Below, piece by piece: positions 1-9,223 of a DNA stretch of 64,000 nucleotides. Within the stretch, counting starts at the first letter, position 1, and each line of letters opens with the position of its first letter. The notes beneath the pieces are model-generated. The model saw only the letters and a program-made list of their open reading frames with translations. It was not told the DNA's origin and did no database searches. Position numbers and translations under genes: made by a program. Source of the stretch: Candidatus Zipacnadia bacterium (lineage in GTDB: Bacteria > Armatimonadota > Zipacnadia > Zipacnadales > UBA5352); contig JALGSU010000022.1 of NCBI GenBank assembly GCA_029821735.1, forward strand, positions 1-64,000. Direction: 5' to 3'.

Positions 1-843
1 CACGGTCTGGCCGGTTACACCGACTGGGAGCGCATGCTCGACGAAGAGAAGCCCGACCTGGTGAGCGTCTGCACTCCGCCCTTCCTGCACCGCGAGATGG
101 CGTCCGCTGCCCTGGAGCGCGGCATTCACGTCATGTGCGAGAAGCCCATGGCAGGGACGATCGAAGACGCCGAAGCTCTGGCCGATGTCGCGGCGTCGGC
201 GGATGCGCTACTCATGATCGCCTTCTGCCACCGCTTCCACGGGCCGGCGATGAAGATGAAGGAGCTGCTCGACTCGGGAATCCTGGGGGTGCCACTGTTT
301 TTCCGGGGCACCTTCCCCGGCGGCAAAGACATGTCGACGAACCATCGCGGCGTGCTGGCCCAGGCCGGTGGTGGCGCGCTGATGGACAACGGTTCGCACG
401 CGCTGGACCTGTACACCTACCTGATGGGCCCGATCGCGAACGTCTCCTGCCGAGCGGGGACCCGCGTGCAGGAGATCGAGACCGACGACGTGGCCGTGGT
501 GATCTTCGAGGGCGAGAACGGCTGCTACGGCGAGGTGCTGGTGGGCTACGCGATGCCGAAGGGCTTCGACGAGTGGCGCGTCGCGGGCTCGGAGGGCGTC
601 GTCGAGATCGTGGACTACATGGCCGGCCCGGTGCGGTCGTGGGACGCCGCGACCGACGAGTGGACCGAGCACGAGTGCGACACCTCGCTGTCACGCTTCG
701 ACCGGCAGTTCGCGCACTTCATCGAGTGCATCGCCAGCGGCCAGCAGCCGCGGTCGAACGCCGAGACGGCTCTGCATACGCAGCGCGTCGTCGGCGCGGC
801 ATACGAGGCGGCTAAAGCCAAAGGTATCGCGCTACCGGGGTAG
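1..843 (+). CDS. Gfo/Idh/MocA family oxidoreductase, 5' partial
   Basis: The reading frame is open from base 1, so the N-terminal Rossmann start (the GxGxxG loop) lies before the window. What remains is the rest of an NAD(P)-dependent sugar-type dehydrogenase. CEKPMAG carries the family's EKP motif, whose lysine is catalytic, and GGGALMDNGSHALDL matches the conserved GG..D.G.H.iD stretch of the substrate domain. These enzymes usually oxidise or epimerise sugars, inositols or their derivatives in the cytoplasm. The substrate cannot be read from the sequence. A strong terminator follows directly. The neighbouring glycan-degradation genes make a sugar substrate likely, which is an inference. Confidence 0.9.
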   Translation, partial: HGLAGYTDWERMLDEEKPDLVSVCTPPFLHREMASAALERGIHVMCEKPMAGTIEDAEALADVAASADALLMIAFCHRFHGPAMKMKELLDSGILGVPLFFRGTFPGGKDMSTNHRGVLAQAGGGALMDNGSHALDLYTYLMGPIANVSCRAGTRVQEIETDDVAVVIFEGENGCYGEVLVGYAMPKGFDEWRVAGSEGVVEIVDYMAGPVRSWDAATDEWTEHECDTSLSRFDRQFAHFIECIASGQQPRSNAETALHTQRVVGAAYEAAKAKGIALPG

Positions 844-874
844 TTAGCGCGGGTGGTTGCCCACAGAACTGCAG

Positions 875-913
875 CGGGGCCGGGAGATGATCCCGGCCCC
901 GTTCGTGTTTGTT
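875..913 (+). terminator. Rho-independent terminator after the oxidoreductase
   Basis: A perfect 11-bp inverted repeat (CGGGGCCGGGA, 5-base loop, TCCCGGCCCCG at 875-901) is followed by a T-rich tail. The same stem recurs after each of the three prepilin genes. It sits between convergent genes and could work in both directions. Confidence 0.75.
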
Positions 914-926
914 GATGTGCGACGGG

Positions 927-1694
927 CTACCCCTCCGCGGGCTCCACGAAGACCATGATCAGGTTCTCGTAGTCACCGTCCCATCTGTAGAGCGCGGTTG
1001 AGGGTCTGTGCCATGGGCCGTCCTGACCGGACACGCCAGCGACTGATGGCGTGACGCGGTCCGTCGCGTCTATGTCGTACTCCATGGGCTTGTCGAGGCC
1101 GTGCTGGAAGATGACGAAACGCTCATCGCCCTTGAGTATGTAGCCGATGCCGACGCCGGTCATGCACTTGGCCGCTCGTGCGCGCGCAAGCTTTTCATCA
1201 ATCCCCGCCGGCTTGTCGTAGCACCACGAGACGATGACCGGCTGGTCGCGGTCGATGGCGTCGACATAGTCGCTCCAGTCACCCGTCAGTTCAGGGGGAG
1301 CTGTGCGCAGCATGAGTTCCCTGATCTGCACCTCGGGGCGGTCCTCGAGCGAGAAATACTTCATCAGTCCGCCGGCCACGTCCCAGAACACGATCATTGG
1401 GCATGAGGCACACTCGGGGATTCCTATGTGCAGACGCAGGGCGGTGTACAGGCCTGTGTCAGTCTCCCCCTCATCCGCGAGGCCCAAGTGCCGGACAACC
1501 CACGCTGCGGCCGCGGGCTCCAGCTTCTGCATGCCCATGATGGGCTCTTCCAGCGATGAGATCACCTTGAGGGTTGTCTCATTTTTGCCGCAGCCGCAGA
1601 GCGCCAGGCATGAAAGGGCCGCAACGGTGAGCATCAGAAGAGCGGATCGCTGACGCCGTCGGTGCTCATATGGCCGGTCTGGCCGGCAGGGCAT
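927..1694 (-). CDS. Putative lipoprotein of unknown function
   Basis: A 255-residue protein. Its N-terminus is arginine-rich, followed by a hydrophobic run and CLALCGCG, which reads as a lipoprotein signal with the lipidated cysteine near residue 35. The start at 1694 is supported by AGGAG a few bases upstream on the minus strand. The body has several cysteines (ECASC, SWCYD, AAKC). The stretch PVIVSWCYD followed by MTGVGIGYI and ERFVIF vaguely recalls the C-terminal half of papain-like C39-type folds, but no catalytic cysteine motif is visible. No confident function. It is transcribed divergently from the first prepilin gene. Confidence 0.7.
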   Translation of the reverse strand: MPCRPDRPYEHRRRQRSALLMLTVAALSCLALCGCGKNETTLKVISSLEEPIMGMQKLEPAAAAWVVRHLGLADEGETDTGLYTALRLHIGIPECASCPMIVFWDVAGGLMKYFSLEDRPEVQIRELMLRTAPPELTGDWSDYVDAIDRDQPVIVSWCYDKPAGIDEKLARARAAKCMTGVGIGYILKGDERFVIFQHGLDKPMEYDIDATDRVTPSVAGVSGQDGPWHRPSTALYRWDGDYENLIMVFVEPAEG

Positions 1695-1837
1695 GACGGT
1701 CTCCTATCGAACGGCCCCCTCCCGCGGGGAGCAGGGATACGTGCGGCGGGCGTGTGTCTGAGTGTACAACGCACAGTTGACGCGGTCAGTTCCCGCGCCG
1801 GCGGTTCTGCTGCTGGCCGGTGGGCGCACCTGGCCCG

Positions 1838-1863
1838 AAAAAAAAGTATCCTTAAAGAAGGAT
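1838..1863. promoter_or_regulatory. A-tract plus hairpin upstream of prepilin gene 1
   Basis: A run of eight A (1838-1845) is followed by a 6-bp hairpin (ATCCTT, AAAG loop, AAGGAT, 1848-1863). The same layout, A-tract then a six-base stem, precedes prepilin genes 2 and 3 with different stem sequences, so the structure may be what is conserved. On the minus strand it reads as a stem followed by a T-run. Its role (leader, insulator or terminator) is not known. Confidence 0.4.
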
Positions 1864-1945
1864 GGCGGGAGGGGAGAGCGGGGGCAGCGGGGAATATTTG
1901 CAGTGGAAGTAGTCTCAGAATCTGGTCGAATGGGAGGCAGAGAGC

Positions 1946-2650
1946 ATGAAACGCGGCTTCACTCTGATTGAGTTGTTGGTCGTAATCGCGATCATCGCCA
2001 TCCTGGCGGCGATCCTGTTCCCGGTGTTCGCGCGCGCACGTGAGAAGGCACGGCAGACAAGCTGTCTGAGCAACATGAAGCAGATGGGTCTGGCCATGCT
2101 GATGTACGCCCAGGACTACGACGAGACGTTTACCCCCCTGGCAACGATGCCTAGACCAACCACCCCGGTAGTGCCGGGAGACACAGTATTCAACTACCAC
2201 CCGACCTACAACTACTTCAATTGCTGGAGCAACGCGATCTATCCGTACATCAGCAACGTGCAGGTGTACCTGTGCCCGAGCACGACCTACAATTGCTACA
2301 AGGTGGCCTATGGCCTTCCGGCCTACGGCGCGAACCCGGCGGGCGGCTATGTTACCATGTTCGCCAGTTACGTGGTTGGGCCTGCGCAGGGCGATATCAA
2401 GCGTCCGGCTCAGATCCTCATGGTCACCGAGAAGGGTGGCGGGGGTGGCTGTCAGTACCTGCTCAGCACCCAGTACTACGCATGCCGCAGGTCGCACAAC
2501 GATGGCGGGAACATCGCGTTCTTCGATGGCCACGCCAAGTGGCTCAAGTTTGAGGCCGGCAACATCAACCATCCCGGATGGGCACCGGCCTACAACGCCG
2601 GCTACTCAATCCATCCTCCGCTGGACACCTTCTACAACCCGAAGGGTTAG
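1946..2650 (+). CDS. Prepilin-type N-terminal domain / H-X9-DG protein, copy 1
   Basis: A 234-residue type IV pilin-like protein. KRG^FTLIELLVV is the prepilin peptidase cleavage and methylation site with the conserved Glu at +5 of the mature chain, followed by the hydrophobic helix and [16 protein letters not shown]. The C-terminal part holds [17 protein letters not shown], the H-X9-DG motif typical of Planctomycetota and Armatimonadota pseudopilins, and [13 protein letters not shown] cysteines. GGGAGG lies about ten bases before the ATG. It is probably exported by a type II secretion/type IV pilus-like machine. The three copies (1946, 2892, 3833) are tandem paralogues, each with its own terminator. 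Confidence 0.92.
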   Translation: MKRGFTLIELLVVIAIIAILAAILFPVFARAREKARQTSCLSNMKQMGLAMLMYAQDYDETFTPLATMPRPTTPVVPGDTVFNYHPTYNYFNCWSNAIYPYISNVQVYLCPSTTYNCYKVAYGLPAYGANPAGGYVTMFASYVVGPAQGDIKRPAQILMVTEKGGGGGCQYLLSTQYYACRRSHNDGGNIAFFDGHAKWLKFEAGNINHPGWAPAYNAGYSIHPPLDTFYNPKG

Positions 2651-2674
2651 TCAGCAGCGGAGCCAGAGAACCAC

Positions 2675-2710
2675 ACGGGGCCGGGATCATCCCCTGGCCC
2701 CGTTTCATTT
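2675..2710 (+). terminator. Terminator after prepilin gene 1
   Basis: ACGGGGCC and GGCCCCGT (2675-2682, 2696-2703) form a GC-rich stem followed by TTTCATTT. The same element ends the next two prepilin genes. Confidence 0.8.
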
Positions 2711-2752
2711 GGTCCATGTTGCCGGGCGGCTCGCCCCCGTCTCCTTTTCCCC

Positions 2753-2789
2753 AAAAAAAATTTCTGGCGGCAAGAGGGATTCTTGCGCC
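2753..2789. promoter_or_regulatory. A-tract plus hairpin upstream of prepilin gene 2
   Basis: Eight A (2753-2760) are followed by a GCAAGA/TCTTGC stem with a GGGAT loop (2770-2786), extended by flanking GGC/GCC. The hairpin is unchanged in the spacer before prepilin gene 3. Confidence 0.45.
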
Positions 2790-2891
2790 GGTACACAAGT
2801 ATTCAAATGATTCGGCTTGGTCTCAGGTGTTTCCGGGCCGGTGAATGCCGTATCATCGTACATGCGCTGAATGGTGCAGGAGGTAGATGTG

Positions 2892-3593
2892 ATGAAACGC
2901 GGCTTCACTCTGATTGAGCTGTTGGTCGTTATCGCGATCATCGCCATCCTGGCGGCGATCCTCTTCCCGGTCTTCGCACGTGCGCGCGAGAAGGCTCGAC
3001 AGACCAGTTGTCTGAGCAACCTGAAGCAAATGGGTCTGGCCATGCTGATGTACGCGCAGGACTACGATGAGATGTTCACGCGGATGGGCCACGGCACTCA
3101 GACGTCGCCGGTGGTTCCGGGGGACGTGTATTTCAACTACAACTCCGGTGCTTCCTATCTCTACTTCTACCGCTCCTGGGCCAGCAACATCTACCCCTAC
3201 ATCAACAACACGCAGGTATTCATGTGCCCCAGCACGACCTACAACTGCTATGGCGTCGCCTACGGTCTTCCGGCCTACTGCCTCAACTCCAGAAACGTTA
3301 AGGTAACCTTCTTCAACACTTCCATCGCCATGTCCGACATGCTGCAGCCGGCGCAGACTCTCATGATCACCGAGAAGGGTGGCGGCGGCGGTTACCAGTA
3401 TCTGCTGAGCAACGAGTACTACGCCTGTCGCGACTCGCACAACGGTGGCGGCAACATCGCTTTCGCGGACGGGCACGCCAAGTGGCTCAAGTTCGAGCAC
3501 GGCAACATCGGCGCCCCGTGGCCGGATCACTACGCGCACCCGGCCTACGAGGTCCATCCCCCGCGCTGGACATTCGAGAACGTCATGAAGTAG
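2892..3593 (+). CDS. Prepilin-type N-terminal domain / H-X9-DG protein, copy 2
   Basis: A 233-residue paralogue of the gene at 1946. The first in-frame ATG is at 2871, but the start was placed at 2892: AGGAGG at 2878-2883 is eight bases before it, and MKRGFTLIE begins exactly like copy 1. The mature pilin helix, the CPSTTYNCY segment and the motif [17 protein letters not shown] (H-X9-DG) are intact. The middle part (residues 70-120) is the most different from the other copies, as expected for surface variation. A terminator follows. Likely a secreted or surface pseudopilin with unknown partner. Confidence 0.92.
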   Translation: MKRGFTLIELLVVIAIIAILAAILFPVFARAREKARQTSCLSNLKQMGLAMLMYAQDYDEMFTRMGHGTQTSPVVPGDVYFNYNSGASYLYFYRSWASNIYPYINNTQVFMCPSTTYNCYGVAYGLPAYCLNSRNVKVTFFNTSIAMSDMLQPAQTLMITEKGGGGGYQYLLSNEYYACRDSHNGGGNIAFADGHAKWLKFEHGNIGAPWPDHYAHPAYEVHPPRWTFENVMK

Positions 3594-3619
3594 CGCTAAG
3601 TCGCTCGCACAACCGCCGC

Positions 3620-3656
3620 ACGGGGCCGGGATCATATCCCGGCCCCGTTTCATTTG
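3620..3656 (+). terminator. Terminator after prepilin gene 2
   Basis: Perfect 12-bp inverted repeat CGGGGCCGGGAT / ATCCCGGCCCCG (3621-3647, 3-base loop) followed by TTTCATTT. Confidence 0.85.
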
Positions 3657-3694
3657 GTCCATGTTGCCGGGCGGCTCGCCCCCGTCTCTCCCCG

Positions 3695-3727
3695 AAAAAA
3701 AGTTCTCACAGCAAGAGGGATTCTTGC
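3695..3727. promoter_or_regulatory. A-tract plus hairpin upstream of prepilin gene 3
   Basis: Seven A (3695-3701) followed by GCAAGA, GGGAT loop, TCTTGC (3711-3727), the same stem as before prepilin gene 2. Confidence 0.45.
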
Positions 3728-3832
3728 GCCGAAACACAATTACTTAAAGTAGTTGGTCTGGATTAAGGCGATTTCAGGCCAGCGGATAGCGTATTATCGT
3801 GCATGCACTGAATGCAGCAGGAGGTAGATGTG

Positions 3833-4531
3833 ATGAAACGCGGTTTCACTCTGATTGAGTTGTTGGTCGTTATCGCGATCATCGCCATTTTGGCGGCGAT
3901 CCTCTTCCCAGTCTTCGCACGTGCGCGTGAGAAGGCACGACAGACAAGTTGTCTGAGCAACTTGAAGCAGATGGGTCTGGCCATGCTGATGTATGCCCAG
4001 GACTACGACGAAGTGTTTGTGGGCATGTCAGGGGGCGCCATACTCCCGACCCCAGTGGTGCCCGGGAACACAACCTTCAACTACCACCCGTCCTACGGTT
4101 ACTTCAACTGCTGGAGCAACCTGATCTACCCGTACATCAATAACGTGCAGATATTCCTGTGCCCGAGCACGACTTGGAGCTGTTACCAGGTGGCGTATGG
4201 TCTTCCGTCCTACGGCGCCAACCCGGCTGGCGGGTACGTCACCATGTTCGGTACTCCCGGACCAAGCCAGGGCGACATCAAGCGCCCGTCTGAGATTCTC
4301 ATGATCACCGAGAAGGGCGGCGGTGGTGGCTGTCAGTACCTGCTCAGCACGCAGTACTACGCATGCCGCAGGTCGCACAACGATGGCGGGAACATCGCGT
4401 TCTTCGATGGCCACTCCAAGTGGCTCAAGTTCGAGGCCGGCAACATCAACCACCCCGGATGGGCGGCGGCCAACAGCGCCGGCTACTCAATCCATCCTCC
4501 GCTGGCAACCTTCTACAACCCGAAGGGCTAG
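3833..4531 (+). CDS. Prepilin-type N-terminal domain / H-X9-DG protein, copy 3
   Basis: A 232-residue paralogue, closer to copy 1 than to copy 2 in its middle and end ([17 protein letters not shown], then GNINHPGW and a tail ending YNPKG). The start at 3833 rather than the upstream ATG at 3812 is chosen because AGGAGG (3819-3824) is eight bases before it and the N-terminus then matches the paralogues. It has the cleavage site KRG^FTLIE and the H-X9-DG motif. It is the last of the triplet, and the terminator behind it faces the convergent gene at 4610. Confidence 0.92.
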   Translation: MKRGFTLIELLVVIAIIAILAAILFPVFARAREKARQTSCLSNLKQMGLAMLMYAQDYDEVFVGMSGGAILPTPVVPGNTTFNYHPSYGYFNCWSNLIYPYINNVQIFLCPSTTWSCYQVAYGLPSYGANPAGGYVTMFGTPGPSQGDIKRPSEILMITEKGGGGGCQYLLSTQYYACRRSHNDGGNIAFFDGHSKWLKFEAGNINHPGWAAANSAGYSIHPPLATFYNPKG

Positions 4532-4555
4532 TCAGCAGCGGAGCCAGAGAACCAT

Positions 4556-4588
4556 ACGGGGCCGGGATCATCTCCCGGCCCCGTTTCC
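4556..4588. terminator. Bidirectional terminator between convergent genes
   Basis: Perfect 11-bp stem CGGGGCCGGGA / TCCCGGCCCCG (4557-4583) followed by TTTCC, between prepilin gene 3 (+) and the glycosidase-like gene (-). Confidence 0.75.
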
Positions 4589-4609
4589 ATGTCTGGCATA
4601 CGGGCAACC

Positions 4610-7435
4610 CTACCGCCGGGACTCGTAGACGTGGACCTCGCGGGGGCCGAAGTGCTCGCTGAGTTCGCCATCGGCGAGGGCTGCCGCCCGCTGCTCGAAG
4701 AGCACGGTCAGGGCCGCGTCATTGGCGAGCGTGACTGGCGTCAGCTTGACGTCGCAGTCGATATCGTCGCGGTTCACCGCAATGATGACCGTGCGGTCGT
4801 CGAGGCGCTTCTCCCACACGTGCACCTGGGCGCCCTCGGCCTCGATGACCGATCGGTGGACCTCGCCATCGGCGGTGAGGACCGGCTCCAGCGAGCGGAC
4901 ATCGGCCATGGTCTGCTGCAGCGCCGCCCACTCTTCGGGGGCGTTGGGCACCGTCATGAAGCGCGTACCGCCGCCATGCCCCCACCACCACCATGACAGG
5001 CAGCTCGCGTCATGAGCGAGGGCCATGAAGGCATTGGCCCGCATCATGCGCCCGTCGGGCTGGAACTTCGCCGGGTCCCGCTGCTCCGCCGGCAGGGAGC
5101 TCTGCGCGCGGTCGTAGCAGTGCAGGATCGCGGAGATCGGCATGCCCTCGGGGAGCATGTCGCGATGTTTATCGAGGCGCGTGGCCACGCGATTGGTGTC
5201 CCCGTATACCTGCGTCCAGTGCACATCCATCGCGCCAGCGTAAAGCGGCACGGGCGCATCGCCAGCGCAGGTGACGACCACCGGGTGGAAGGGGTCGAGC
5301 GCCCTGATCAGGCGATACTCGCGCTCGAGCAGCGCCGGTGGCACGTACTGGTGCTTGAGGTCAGGCTCGTCGAAGAGATACCAGCAGAGCAGACCGGGGT
5401 GGGCCATGAGGGCGGCGACGCGTTCGGCGATGAACTCCTCGTCGCCCTCGATGAGCTTCGAGCGCTGCAGGCCCATGAAGGCCTGCATCCCGTTGGCCTG
5501 CGCCGCGTCCATGTAGGCCAGCGCGCCCTCGGCCGTGCCCGCGCCGTCCCACGTGTACCTGTGCACGTAGTTGATGCCCGCTGCGGCCATTTCCGGCATG
5601 TGCTTCTCGTCGATGCCATACATCCCCAGCAGGAAGTGCCGTTCACCATCGACCGCGACGCCGCCGCTGCGCAGCCACTCGGTCTTCGGCAGCGGCTTCG
5701 TGTGGGTGAAGAAGAGGTCGCGCTGGGTGCTGTTGCCTGCCGCGTCCTCCGCCACCGCGTGGACCTTGTGCAACCCCTCAGACCACGGCGCGCCGGGCAG
5801 GTAACGCGCGGCATCGTCGCCGAGCGTGAGCCTATCGCTCACGTCCTCGCCGTCGACGGTCAGTGCGACATCGGTGACGCCCACGTTGTCGGTGTACTGG
5901 ATGACCATGGGCGCGCGCGGCGCCTCCAGCCATGCGTGGCAGGCAGCGATGGTCGGCGAGGTGGTGTCCTCATCGAGGCGCGCGGTCTGCTCGAACTTCC
6001 AGGTGTCAGAGATCGTCCCGTCAGCTCCGCAGCGCACCCGCCAGTACCACGTGCCCGGCTCGATGGGTTCGGCAAGCTGCACCGGTGGTTCGAGCACGTG
6101 CTCGATCCGCACCGTCTCGGCTTCGGGGAACTGGTCGTTGCGGCACAGTTCGATGGTGGTCTCGGTCAGCGCTTCGTAGTAGTAGTCAAGGCGTGGCGTG
6201 TTGTCATGTATGGTGGCGTCGGCCATTGGCTCGATCATGATGATTGGGTATTCGACCTCGAAGCAGCGCACATCATCGAACCACGCGGTGCCCTCGGCCC
6301 GCAGCGCCAGATATATGATGGCGCTGCCAGCGCCCTCGGGTGCGCGCGCGGGCTCGGTGGTGACGCGGCGCCAGTCGAAGCTGCCGAAGAGCTTGGGTCC
6401 ATAGCTACCAGCGGCAAGCCACTTGCCCTCGGTGTCGGCGAACTCAACGATGATGGTCGCTCCGGCGGCTGACATCCCGCCCACCGCCGCCGCGCGCACG
6501 TCCTCGGCCTTGATCATCGCCTCGGCACGGTAGAGCCTGCCCGGCTGAGCGGGGACGGTCTGGATGAGGTAGGCATTGCCCTCATACTCTGCGGCGGATT
6601 GCAGCGACATCTTCGCCGACTGCGCGCCTGCGTGGACGGTCTCGGTGTCGATAGAGGCGATCGGCGCGGCAGACCAGCCCTCCAGCGTCTCAGCCTCGAA
6701 ATCCGGATTGCGCAGTTGCACCTCAGTCTCCTGTGCGGCGCGCTGGTCGATGAAGTCGCGCCGGGCCTCGACCTCGGCCGGATTCGCCTCGATCACCTCG
6801 AACTCAATCGTGCGCTCGTACGTCACCGGTGCTGCGCCGCTTGAGCCCAGCACGCGGACGAAGTACAGACCCATGCCAGTCGCGCGTCGGTCCTGCATTC
6901 CCAGTCCGGTGCAGCGCAGGATCACGGTACGCTCGGCCTGCTCAAAACGCATCTCGGTGATGCCGCCGATATTGTCAAGCGGCGAGTTGAGCATGAGTGT
7001 CTTCAGTTTCCCGTTGAGCCACACCATGCAGTGCTCTTCGCTGCTGCGCACGGCCTCGGGGTTGACCATCACTGACCACTCGCTCGGACCGGCCGCGGTA
7101 ACGGTCGTCTGCAGCGCGAAGGTGACCTTGTCTGGTGTCATCCGCAGCGTGACGGTGGCCTCCTGATTGCCCGGGTCATCGCGGTGCCAGACGGCCCCGT
7201 CGTCGGTCACCGTCACCTCGCCGTCCGTCATGGTGAACCTGCCGCCTGCCCACTCGGGCAGGTAGCCGGCGATTCTCCCGGAACGCACGATGCTGTCACC
7301 ATCGAAGGCGAGCCCGTCAAGGCCGGAGGGACCGATGGTCGCGGTCCACTTCCCGACCGTTACTTCCTGCTGAGCGCACGCCGCTCCGCAGAGCAAAGTC
7401 AGTATGATGATGCCCAGCGCCAATCGCCTGTTCAT
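4610..7435 (-). CDS. Secreted multidomain protein with glycosidase-like TIM barrel
   Basis: About 941 residues. The start at 7435 gives the signal peptide MNRRLALGIIILTLLCGAACA with AGGAGG nine bases upstream; the frame stays open further upstream but lacks coding character. An N-terminal beta-rich part is followed by a CBM-like segment (NPDFEAETLEGW, with SAKMSL and WRRV), a region ending in GTWYWRVRC as in Fn3-like folds, and DNVGVTDVALTVDGEDV. After that comes a TIM-barrel-like domain, with WYLFDEPD near residue 684 resembling the acid/base region of clan GH-A enzymes. It probably acts on extracellular glycans. Family and substrate cannot be assigned. Confidence 0.8.
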   Translation of the reverse strand: MNRRLALGIIILTLLCGAACAQQEVTVGKWTATIGPSGLDGLAFDGDSIVRSGRIAGYLPEWAGGRFTMTDGEVTVTDDGAVWHRDDPGNQEATVTLRMTPDKVTFALQTTVTAAGPSEWSVMVNPEAVRSSEEHCMVWLNGKLKTLMLNSPLDNIGGITEMRFEQAERTVILRCTGLGMQDRRATGMGLYFVRVLGSSGAAPVTYERTIEFEVIEANPAEVEARRDFIDQRAAQETEVQLRNPDFEAETLEGWSAAPIASIDTETVHAGAQSAKMSLQSAAEYEGNAYLIQTVPAQPGRLYRAEAMIKAEDVRAAAVGGMSAAGATIIVEFADTEGKWLAAGSYGPKLFGSFDWRRVTTEPARAPEGAGSAIIYLALRAEGTAWFDDVRCFEVEYPIIMIEPMADATIHDNTPRLDYYYEALTETTIELCRNDQFPEAETVRIEHVLEPPVQLAEPIEPGTWYWRVRCGADGTISDTWKFEQTARLDEDTTSPTIAACHAWLEAPRAPMVIQYTDNVGVTDVALTVDGEDVSDRLTLGDDAARYLPGAPWSEGLHKVHAVAEDAAGNSTQRDLFFTHTKPLPKTEWLRSGGVAVDGERHFLLGMYGIDEKHMPEMAAAGINYVHRYTWDGAGTAEGALAYMDAAQANGMQAFMGLQRSKLIEGDEEFIAERVAALMAHPGLLCWYLFDEPDLKHQYVPPALLEREYRLIRALDPFHPVVVTCAGDAPVPLYAGAMDVHWTQVYGDTNRVATRLDKHRDMLPEGMPISAILHCYDRAQSSLPAEQRDPAKFQPDGRMMRANAFMALAHDASCLSWWWWGHGGGTRFMTVPNAPEEWAALQQTMADVRSLEPVLTADGEVHRSVIEAEGAQVHVWEKRLDDRTVIIAVNRDDIDCDVKLTPVTLANDAALTVLFEQRAAALADGELSEHFGPREVHVYESRR

Positions 7436-7576
7436 CTCGCTCATCCTCCTTCGCGGCCTGCACACTACTTCGCGCTTCGCGCAACGCCGGCGTCGCACCT
7501 CCCACGCAGGAGCATGGCGACGTGCGGGGAAACTATGTCTCGACCGCGCCACCTGCTGTCATGGAGGACGATGCAC

Positions 7577-9213
7577 ATGAAGCCGCGGCGACCCAATGTG
7601 ATCCTCGTGATGACTGATGACCAGGGATATGGCGACCTTGGTTGCACGGGCAATCCGTGGATACAGACGCCGAACATCGACGACTTCTACGTCGAGTCTA
7701 CGCGTCTGCCTGACTTCCACGTCTCGCCGCTGTGCACGCCCACACGCGGAGGCATCATGTCCGCGCGCAACCCGCTGCGCAACGGGGCATGGGCGACCTG
7801 CTGGGGGCGGTCGATCCTCGGGCCGGACGAGACCACGATGGCCGACGTCTTCGCCCACAACGACTATCGCACGGGGATGTTTGGCAAGTGGCACCTGGGC
7901 GACAACTATCCGTATCGGCCGCAAGATCGCGGATTCGAGAAAGTGGTGGCGCATCGCGGCGGGGGAGTGGGGCAGACCCCGGACTTCTGGGGCAACTCAT
8001 ACTTCGATGACACCTACTTCCACAACGGCGAGCCGCGTGCGCATGAGGGATACTGCACCGACATCTGGTTCGACGAGGCGATGGGCTTCATCGAGGACTG
8101 CGGCGACCAGCCCTTCTTCAGCTACATCGCGACCAACGCGCCGCATTCGCCCTACTACGTCGCCGACAAGTATGCCGACCTGTACCGGGGGAACGAGGAC
8201 ATTCCCGAGCCTGAGTTCTACGGGATGATCACGAACATCGACGAGAACTTCGGTCGCCTGCGCGCGCTCTTGCAGGCACGTGGCATCGAGGATGACACCA
8301 TCCTCATCTTCATGACCGACAACGGCTCCTCGGGCGGGATCGTGCCGCAGACGGGGGCGGGCTACAACGCGGGGATGCGCGGCAAGAAGGGCTCCTACTA
8401 TGACGGTGGGCACCGCGTGCCATTCTTCGTTCGCTGGGCCAACGGCGGGATCGTCGGCGGCGATGTGCACGAGCTGATCAGCCACGTGGACCTGCTGCCG
8501 AGCTTCTGCGACCTGTGCGAGATGGAGATCCCCGATCACAAGCCGTGGGACGGCATGAACGTGGCGCCACTGTTGCGCGGGGAGGCGCAAAGCCTGCCCG
8601 ACCGCGAGATATTCCTGCAGTTCCGCCAGAACACCAACCCGCCGGAGATGTGGACCAACGGTGTGATGGCCCGTGACTGGCGGCTGGTGAATGGCGACGA
8701 GCTGTACTACATGCCCTCCGACCCCGGCCAGTGCAACAACGTAGCCGAGCAGTATCCGGACATGCTCCGCCGCCTTCGCCGGGTCTGGCTGATCCGCACC
8801 CGATTTCCATCGGCGCCGACGAGGAGAACCCGGCGACGCTCGGAGCGATGGACGTGCTGGGGGATGTCGCATGGAACCAGGATCACATCAGGCAGGCCAT
8901 GAAGTCCACGGGCCGCTGGGCGATCAAGGTTGAGCACGACGGTCACTACACCTTCCGGCTGCGCCGCTGGCCGACTGAACTGGGCCTGCCAATTGACGCA
9001 ATACTGCAGGACGAGGCGTCGGTCGGCATCGCGCCCTCGACGGCGCGCCTGTCGATCGGTGACTTCGAGACTACTGTAGACGTGCAGCCGGGCGCGGAGT
9101 CGGTGCTCATCGAGGCCGACCTGACCGCAGGGCGCACAGAGCTGGAGGCGTGGTTCATCGACGAGGACGACGACGAGCGCGGCGCGTACTACGTGTATGT
9201 CGAGAGAGTGTAG
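7577..9213 (+). pseudogene. Sulfatase 1, frameshifted near its C-terminus
   Basis: Formylglycine-dependent sulfatase. RPNVILVMTDDQGYGD gives the metal-binding DD, CTPTR (Cys53) is the C-x-P-x-R site converted to formylglycine, and GKWHLG and FMTDNG are also conserved. The start at 7577 has GGAGG nine bases upstream. The frame is lost at about 8788: RRLRR continues sensibly only in the next frame as GLADPHPISIG, through to the stop at 9211. Restoring one G in the GGG run there repairs the protein, so this is either a real single-base deletion or a sequencing error. The C-terminal extension has an added beta-sandwich-like segment. Likely acts on sulfated polysaccharide. Confidence 0.85.
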
Positions 9214-9223
9214 GAGGTCGATC

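Larger units (their letters stand above)
2675..2891 (+). repeat. Duplicated intergenic block, copy 1 (before prepilin gene 2)
   Basis: The whole spacer (terminator, GGGCGGCTCGCCC stem, pyrimidine stretch, A-tract, GCAAGA hairpin, AGGAGG site) is repeated at 3620-3832. Gene and spacer were therefore duplicated as one unit. A candidate -10 hexamer TATCAT lies at 2851-2856, but no good -35 is visible. Confidence 0.75.
3620..3832 (+). repeat. Duplicated intergenic block, copy 2 (before prepilin gene 3)
   Basis: Near copy of 2675-2891 with the same order of terminator, GGGCGGCTCGCCC stem, A-tract, GCAAGA hairpin, -10-like TATTAT (3792-3797) and AGGAGG (3819-3824). Confidence 0.75.

Noticed and set aside
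1800..3832. Cyclic di-GMP or other known riboswitch before the prepilin genes
   Set aside because: Leaders hold hairpins and A-tracts, but no known riboswitch core was visible.
7577..9213. Programmed frameshifting in sulfatase 1
   Set aside because: No slippery heptamer or downstream structure; the break lies at a short G-run, and similar breaks occur in unrelated genes.
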